Origin: Romanomermis culicivorax
Lineage: Eukaryota > Nematoda > Enoplea > Mermithida > Mermithidae
Direction of reading: 5' to 3'
Assembly: GCA_963922205.1 (NCBI GenBank)
Contig: CAWUHX010000227.1
Coordinates: 62,001-126,000, forward strand
Length of the DNA: 64,000 nt
Shown here: one piece after another, positions 59,601 through 64,000 of the stretch
Position numbering within the stretch: position 1 is the stretch's first letter
Layout of the letters: the number at the start of each line of letters is the position of its first letter
Position numbers and translations under genes: made by a program
The notes under the pieces: model-generated
Seen by the model: the letters and a program-made list of their open reading frames with translations, nothing else
Database searches by the model: none
What the model was told of the DNA's origin: nothing

Positions 59601-60832
59601 AATGTTTCAAAATCCTCACTTTCCATATACTTGTGAGATCGGTGTCTTCTCACCGACTGCTCCGAATCCGACGAATGACGACGATGTCTTCTGTGCGATA
59701 TTTCTCTGTCGTCAGGTTTAATTTTTGTCCTTCTTCGATTTGAATATTCGACATTTTTTGACGCTGAAAAAAAGAATTCAGCACGTTTGTGATTAATTTA
59801 AAATAGTTTTATACAGTTAAAGACATAGAAAAACAAAAGCGAAACATTCTTCACGGAACTTCCATTGTAATCGGTGGAACATGTGAAATTCGAATATTCA
59901 GTTACAATGTTTGAACTTGAAGAAAAATTTTAACAATTGCTTTCTATCCTCACATTTTCTAGACCTATAAAATTGCCGTCTTTCCGTTGACTGATCAGAA
60001 TCTGATGAATAATGTCGTCCATCATCCCAAATTCCTATGTTTTCGTCGCTTCTAAACTGCCTTTCAAATAATCTAATAGAGGAACAAGGGCATTTTGTCG
60101 CAAAGTCATAATTTTTTCCTTTTCTAATCGACCGCCTTTCTAATGATTGATCAGAATCGGATGAATCGCGATGTCGTTTACGCTCGATTTTCTTTCGCTT
60201 CTCGATCGATTGATAACACAGATCAGGTCTTTCCGAAGACTGATCAGACTCAGAAGGGTCGTTGCGTCTTGATTTTTCAACTTGACTATGTCTACTATAT
60301 TTAATGGATATATCCGAATCATCAGAATCATGACTGCGCTTTTTTAATCGATCGATAGGCTCAATTTTAATTGCACGATTATTATTATGCGCGTTGGAAT
60401 CACTTACATTACTTTGGCGTTTGATTTTTGATAGTTTTTCTGCAAAATTTTTGAAATTTAATTCCTACTAAAATAAAAGTCAATGTTTAAATATGATTGA
60501 AATTGTCACTATTTCACATCAATGGAAATTTGAGCATAAAAGTAATTTTTCAGAATTTCGAGAGAATAAGAAAGATGGGATTCTATTCTCCACAAACAGG
60601 TTTTACCGTCCGAATCAACACTCGAAGATTTAAAGTTCTCGACCATGTTCGATTTATTGGCTCCATTGTTAACTGAAACTAACATCGGCATATCTTCTCC
60701 TTCCTCGTCATCGACTATGGTGATTTCTGCTGCAGGATTCGATGTGGAGGATTGCTTTCCGGCTTGAGCCGTTGAGCTAGTTTGCTGAACAGTTGTTGTT
60801 CCGAAATCTTCCTTTACGTGGACAATCTTCAT
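56626..60832 (-). CDS. Chimeric gene: BUD13-like N-terminus fused to a BEN-domain C-terminus
   Basis: Eight exons join in phase: 60832-60607 (ATG; its acceptor side is at 60833), 60439-59954, 59763-59654, 59521-59389, 58674-58529, 58167-57999, 57048-56924, 56865-56626 (TGA). Total 1635 nt, 544 residues, no internal stop. Exons 1-3 copy BUD13 exons 2-4: MKIVHVKEDFG start, EPIDRLKKRSHDSDDSDIS, five SDSD-type repeats and RRHRRHSSDSEQS, with the same intron phases. The copied part then stops at a new GTGAGA donor. Exons 4-6 are unfamiliar, with a coiled-coil-like helix (ELADAIRLMAEALAANTKAL, about residues 375-405). Exons 7-8 form a BEN domain (about residues 455-530): DLTVALATNCFFGDSVLKTS, LDANKMSEIKTIVRQ, LMWSTAVRALQKRCYNLR. 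BEN domains bind DNA or chromatin proteins. The RES-contacting BUD13 C-terminus is absent. A nuclear role is likely; its function is inferred only. Confidence 0.8.
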
Positions 60833-60833
60833 A

Positions 60834-63166
60834 CTAAAGAAGCAAGGCTATAATTCAAGAAAAGCCTGAACAAACATTCAATTTCAAGAATTCGGTCCAT
60901 ATCAAATAATTTACCGTCGGAAAAAACCATTTTTGAAGCAGAGATCAAAAGTAGACGCGCAGATGAAGCAGGGAATTTTTTATCAGCCGCAGCTATTAGC
61001 ATTGTACTCTTTAACTCATTTCTTTTTTTAGTCATTAACAGTCAATATTTTAACGAAAATTGAGAATTTTCAAGGCCAGACGTTTTGAACGTGGGCTTTA
61101 ACAATGAATTGAGATGGAAATATCATACATTCAGAGCTTCTATTCAGAAATAATTATTGCAAAGATTCAATGTCCAGTTTTCAAAATTTTTGACCCCTAA
61201 AATGCAGAAAATCAAAGAAATTCAGCGTTTGACGACCAGCTCCAAAATTTGTGCCAAATGGCCCAAACGTCCAGTTTTTTTAAGCGACTGCGAATTTTTT
61301 TGTGTCAAATACCATGTTTTGGACTTTCGAACTAAAAAACTTATTCAGACAGCAAGATTTTTTGAAGTCGAATCGAATCAGCGTTTTCAGGTTTGAGTTG
61401 ATTTTGAAGTTTGAGTTTGAATTCATAATCATATTGGAAGTGATTTTCATAAATTTCAGGTTTAATTTAAATTTTTCCAATCTCATGATATGAACATATT
61501 TTTCAATTTGTATAGTGATGCATGTGTTTGAGCCTTATGTTTATTGAACCCTTGAATTGATTTCTCAACACTTTAGAGTGTCAGAATAAAAAAAAATCGT
61601 TGCGAAGCGCCGGAAAGATATACATACGAAACAACTAAAGAATAAGAACAGAAGCTACATTTTCAATGCTCTACACTTTTGTGCCAGAAGGAAATAAAAT
61701 CAAGAGCTGTCTTGAAAGAAGGTTTGTGCAAAAATAAGCGAAATATCGTGTTTTTTGCATAAAAAATTTTCTTTGCAAAGATTTCTGGGCCGATCTATGT
61801 GCAGTACAAGAGGTAATTCCTGCAAAACTAGAAATTGGATGGACTGGTGGCTAGAAATGGGATAAAAATTCTGGTCATCGTTGTCTATGCTAAGCATTGT
61901 GCTTTGACGGGTGCGCCACTTGGAACAGCTGTTTATGGCTGGCCTTTGAAAGTGACAAAGGCGCGCAGCTGCTCAGTTGACTATGGCGCGAAGGGAAGAA
62001 AAACGACGATTTACGCGAGGTTACAGTATGATTGACCACTTGTTAGGAAGATAAAGTATATATCATGTAGTATGTTTAATTGATCTTTTCGTAAAACGAA
62101 AATTAATTTAATAGGTTTATTTTTTGCGAATAATTTAAACTCTCGATAAAAAAGTTAACACTGAAAAAGTCAGCACCACATCTACAGAAATGAAGAGGAA
62201 TTGAAATGAAAGAAAAAACAACAGGAAGAAAATAAAAACATAACAAAAATTTAAAAAAAAAACGAAAAAAAAGGAAAAAGACAACAAAATCAAAAGAGAA
62301 AAGAAACAAAACCATAAAAACAAACAAAAAAACAAAAAGCAAAAAAGAAAAAGAAAAAACGCAACAAAAGGGAAAGAAGAAAAATGAAATAAAAACCAAA
62401 AAAGGATAAAAACAAGGAACTTCCACGGACTACAATTCAAAAGCTAAAGGAAAGCAACCAAGAATTTCGATTTTTCAACCAACAAGAATTTCTACTTGGA
62501 CTCAAAATGTTCTAATGATAAAATGATGCAAAAAACTAAAACTAGAATAAAGATAATGGAACAGATACTGGCACTGTGAGACAAAAGCTGTCAGCAGCAG
62601 CGGTTCAGCGTCGAGAAAATGATGTTTCATTGAAAAGTACGGCTCGCTTTTGCCCTCTATAATGTTCTAAATTTTAAAATTAATTCAATATACTTACCTA
62701 CATAATTTGACTTACTACTTGAATCAAATGTCAAATCCGCAAAAAATCCTTCAATTGTGGGTGAATAAATCTACTACCCAAAGGCCAAAGTTCGAACCCT
62801 GAAGTTTTTCATCGTTAATGGTTAATCTCGTTTTTCCCCAAACAGGAACTGATGGAAAAAACGGGTAGGGTATTTAATCAGCCAAAAAAACAATTCAAAC
62901 ATAAGTTAAATTTATTGAATATGAATCTTTAGATTTTAGATTATAATAACTTAACTCAACAGAACAGTGATTAGAACCAAATCGAGCCGTGCTAAAAGTT
63001 TTCTGAATTAAAAATTCACGAAGCATTCGATTTATTTGTTGTTGTAATCTGATATCAAATCTGTTGTCATGTCAGTGTCAGAAGAGACTGCATTGCAGTT
63101 ACTACAGTTGGCTCAACTCTCAATTTATTGTTAAATTAGGTAGAAGGTTGTATTATTGAGAACAAA
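60834..63166. other. Mostly gene-free, includes an A-rich tract
   Basis: Upstream of the chimeric gene. A minus-strand open frame at 61035-60829 (MTKKRNELKST start) cannot splice in phase to the first coding exon, so I treat it as 5' untranslated or chance sequence. At 62105-62430 the plus strand is almost entirely A/G/C with very little T, a strongly asymmetric A-rich tract; the Phe-rich minus-strand frames there are a by-product. No other feature seen. Confidence 0.4.
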
Positions 63167-63337
63167 ATGGAAAAAATAAATTCTTTTCTTAAAAAACCCA
63201 AAAGCCCCCCAAAAAACCCAATGCCCGACGACGACCCTGCACAGGATCAAACATTTATCCATAACATGTCGATAAGTAAAAGCTTAGCTAGAGTGTTATT
63301 TCCTAATCGCGCGCTAGATTATATACAAAAATTATAA
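63167..63337 (+). CDS. Small ORF, Lys/Pro-rich start, unknown
   Basis: ATG 63167 to TAA 63335-63337, 56 residues. It begins MEKINSFLKKPKSPPKNP, then an acidic DDDPAQDQ, then a helix-like end (SISKSLARVLFPNRALDYIQ). The composition looks designed rather than random and resembles the disordered start of a transposon or nuclear protein, but no family is recognised and no downstream exon was found. Confidence 0.25.
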   Translation: MEKINSFLKKPKSPPKNPMPDDDPAQDQTFIHNMSISKSLARVLFPNRALDYIQKL

Positions 63338-63539
63338 TGAATTGAAATCTGGCGCCAAGTGCTGGAAAACTTTCACTATTGCGAAAGTGAAAGAAACTAG
63401 TGAAGCCACCTATTTTCTAACGCATCGAAATGCATCTCTAGACAGGAAACCCTATAAACTAATCAAAAGGGCAGTCAGGCTTCAAGTTGCACAGTGCAAC
63501 TTGACAGAAAAAAATTGGTTGCACAGCAATCGAATTTCG

Positions 63540-64000
63540 GGCTGTCGATGTGTATTCTCCTTATTTCTAACCGTTCTAAATTAAGGTGCTTCAAGCGATT
63601 TTCATACGTTAAATCAAGATTCCAAACAATATGTATGGTAAACTGGCGTTGAACTTTTTCAAAATATTAATATCAGAAATTTGATAAGGATTCCAAACAA
63701 GAGTAATACTCAAAGATAGATCTAACATAAGTTTTAAATGCTTTGACTAACAGGCAGGTATTTTTGAAGCAAAATGCTTCACGTAATAAACAGGAAATCC
63801 TAGTTGCTTTAGAGGCTATGTTTTTACAATGTAACCCAGAGGATAAATCATAGATAATGTAAACATCAAGATCTTTTACAGCTGAGTTAGAATCAGTTAC
63901 AATTTGATTTCCTAATATATATTGGTTTTTTGGATTGTTGTGCCCTAATTGAAGTTGAGTAGATTTGTCAGATGTGTGGTATATTTTCAAATTAGCAAAT
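63540..64000 (-). pseudogene. LINE reverse-transcriptase C-terminal fragment, runs off the window
   Basis: On the minus strand the frame from the window edge carries the post-RT region of jockey/CR1/L2-like LINEs: VKDLDVYIIYDLSSGLHCKN, KATRISCLLREAFCFKN, VKAFKTYVRSIFEYYSCLES. After stops the same protein resumes with KVQRQFTIHIVWNLDLTYEN and RLKHLNLERLEIRRIHIDS (to about 63541). The fragment is broken and truncated by the window end. Confidence 0.75.

Noticed and set aside
60140..60331. 63-codon minus-strand ORF
   Set aside because: Out-of-frame shadow inside the SDSD-repeat exon of the chimeric gene, whose true frame is open over the whole exon.
60829..61035. Possible first coding exon of the chimeric gene (MTKKRNELKST start)
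   Set aside because: Its donor gives phase 1, which would create a stop at the next exon; the next exon has its own ATG in the BUD13-like MKIV position.
62103..62440. Phe-rich minus-strand open frames resembling membrane proteins
   Set aside because: They arise from a long A-rich plus strand; residue composition is explained by TTT/TTC codons alone.
1..64000. CRISPR array, bacterial operons, rRNA genes
   Set aside because: No regularly spaced direct repeats with unique spacers, no Shine-Dalgarno-led gene runs, no rRNA-like sequence; the DNA is eukaryotic nuclear.

Overview
The window is nuclear DNA of an invertebrate animal. It is AT-rich and intron-rich, with pyrimidine-rich TTTCAG/TTTTAG acceptors, metazoan gene families (a BUD13 splicing factor, a BEN-domain protein, a 7TM receptor) and many decayed mobile elements. 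There is no bacterial-style operon structure. A degenerate array containing GCCTAA units (complement TTAGGC) near 39.0 kb and the intron style would fit a nematode or related ecdysozoan, but this is a weak hint and I do not name a species.

Layout. 1-6 kb: one exon of a mucin-like secreted protein (- strand) and weak exon candidates. 6.1-9.6 kb: a broken retroelement with a multi-zinc-knuckle gag directly followed by a frameshifted viral-type envelope glycoprotein, with no pol between them. 10-15 kb: MITE-like and foldback elements and an A-rich, minisatellite-like zone. 15.4-16.4 kb: a LINE remnant. 16.38-21.41 kb: a decayed DIRS-type tyrosine-recombinase retrotransposon with both inverted terminal repeats and the internal complementary region. 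22.19-34.22 kb: a 13-exon gene (+) for a secretin/adhesion-like 7TM protein. Its ectodomain is built from three duplicated 111-nt exons, and its introns hold SINEs and MITEs. 35.5 kb: a very GC-rich palindromic element. 36.67-40.10 kb (-): a complete three-exon gene for an unrecognised 181-residue single-pass membrane protein. 40-46 kb: foldbacks, Tc1/mariner-type MITEs, and a transposon pseudogene split by a MITE that is itself split by another insertion. 46.42-55.44 kb (-): BUD13, six exons, 521 codons; its 5.4-kb first intron holds a giant imperfect palindrome. 56.63-60.83 kb (-): an eight-exon gene in which a duplicate of the BUD13 N-terminal half is spliced in frame to a BEN-domain protein. 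61-64 kb: A-rich DNA, a short ORF and a LINE 3' fragment.

The strongest observation is the BUD13-BEN chimera, lying directly upstream of and head-to-tail with intact BUD13. All seven introns keep the reading frame and no stop occurs over 544 codons, although the duplicate has diverged strongly. All exon models below come from splice signals, intron phase and open frames read by eye; no transcript or database evidence was available.
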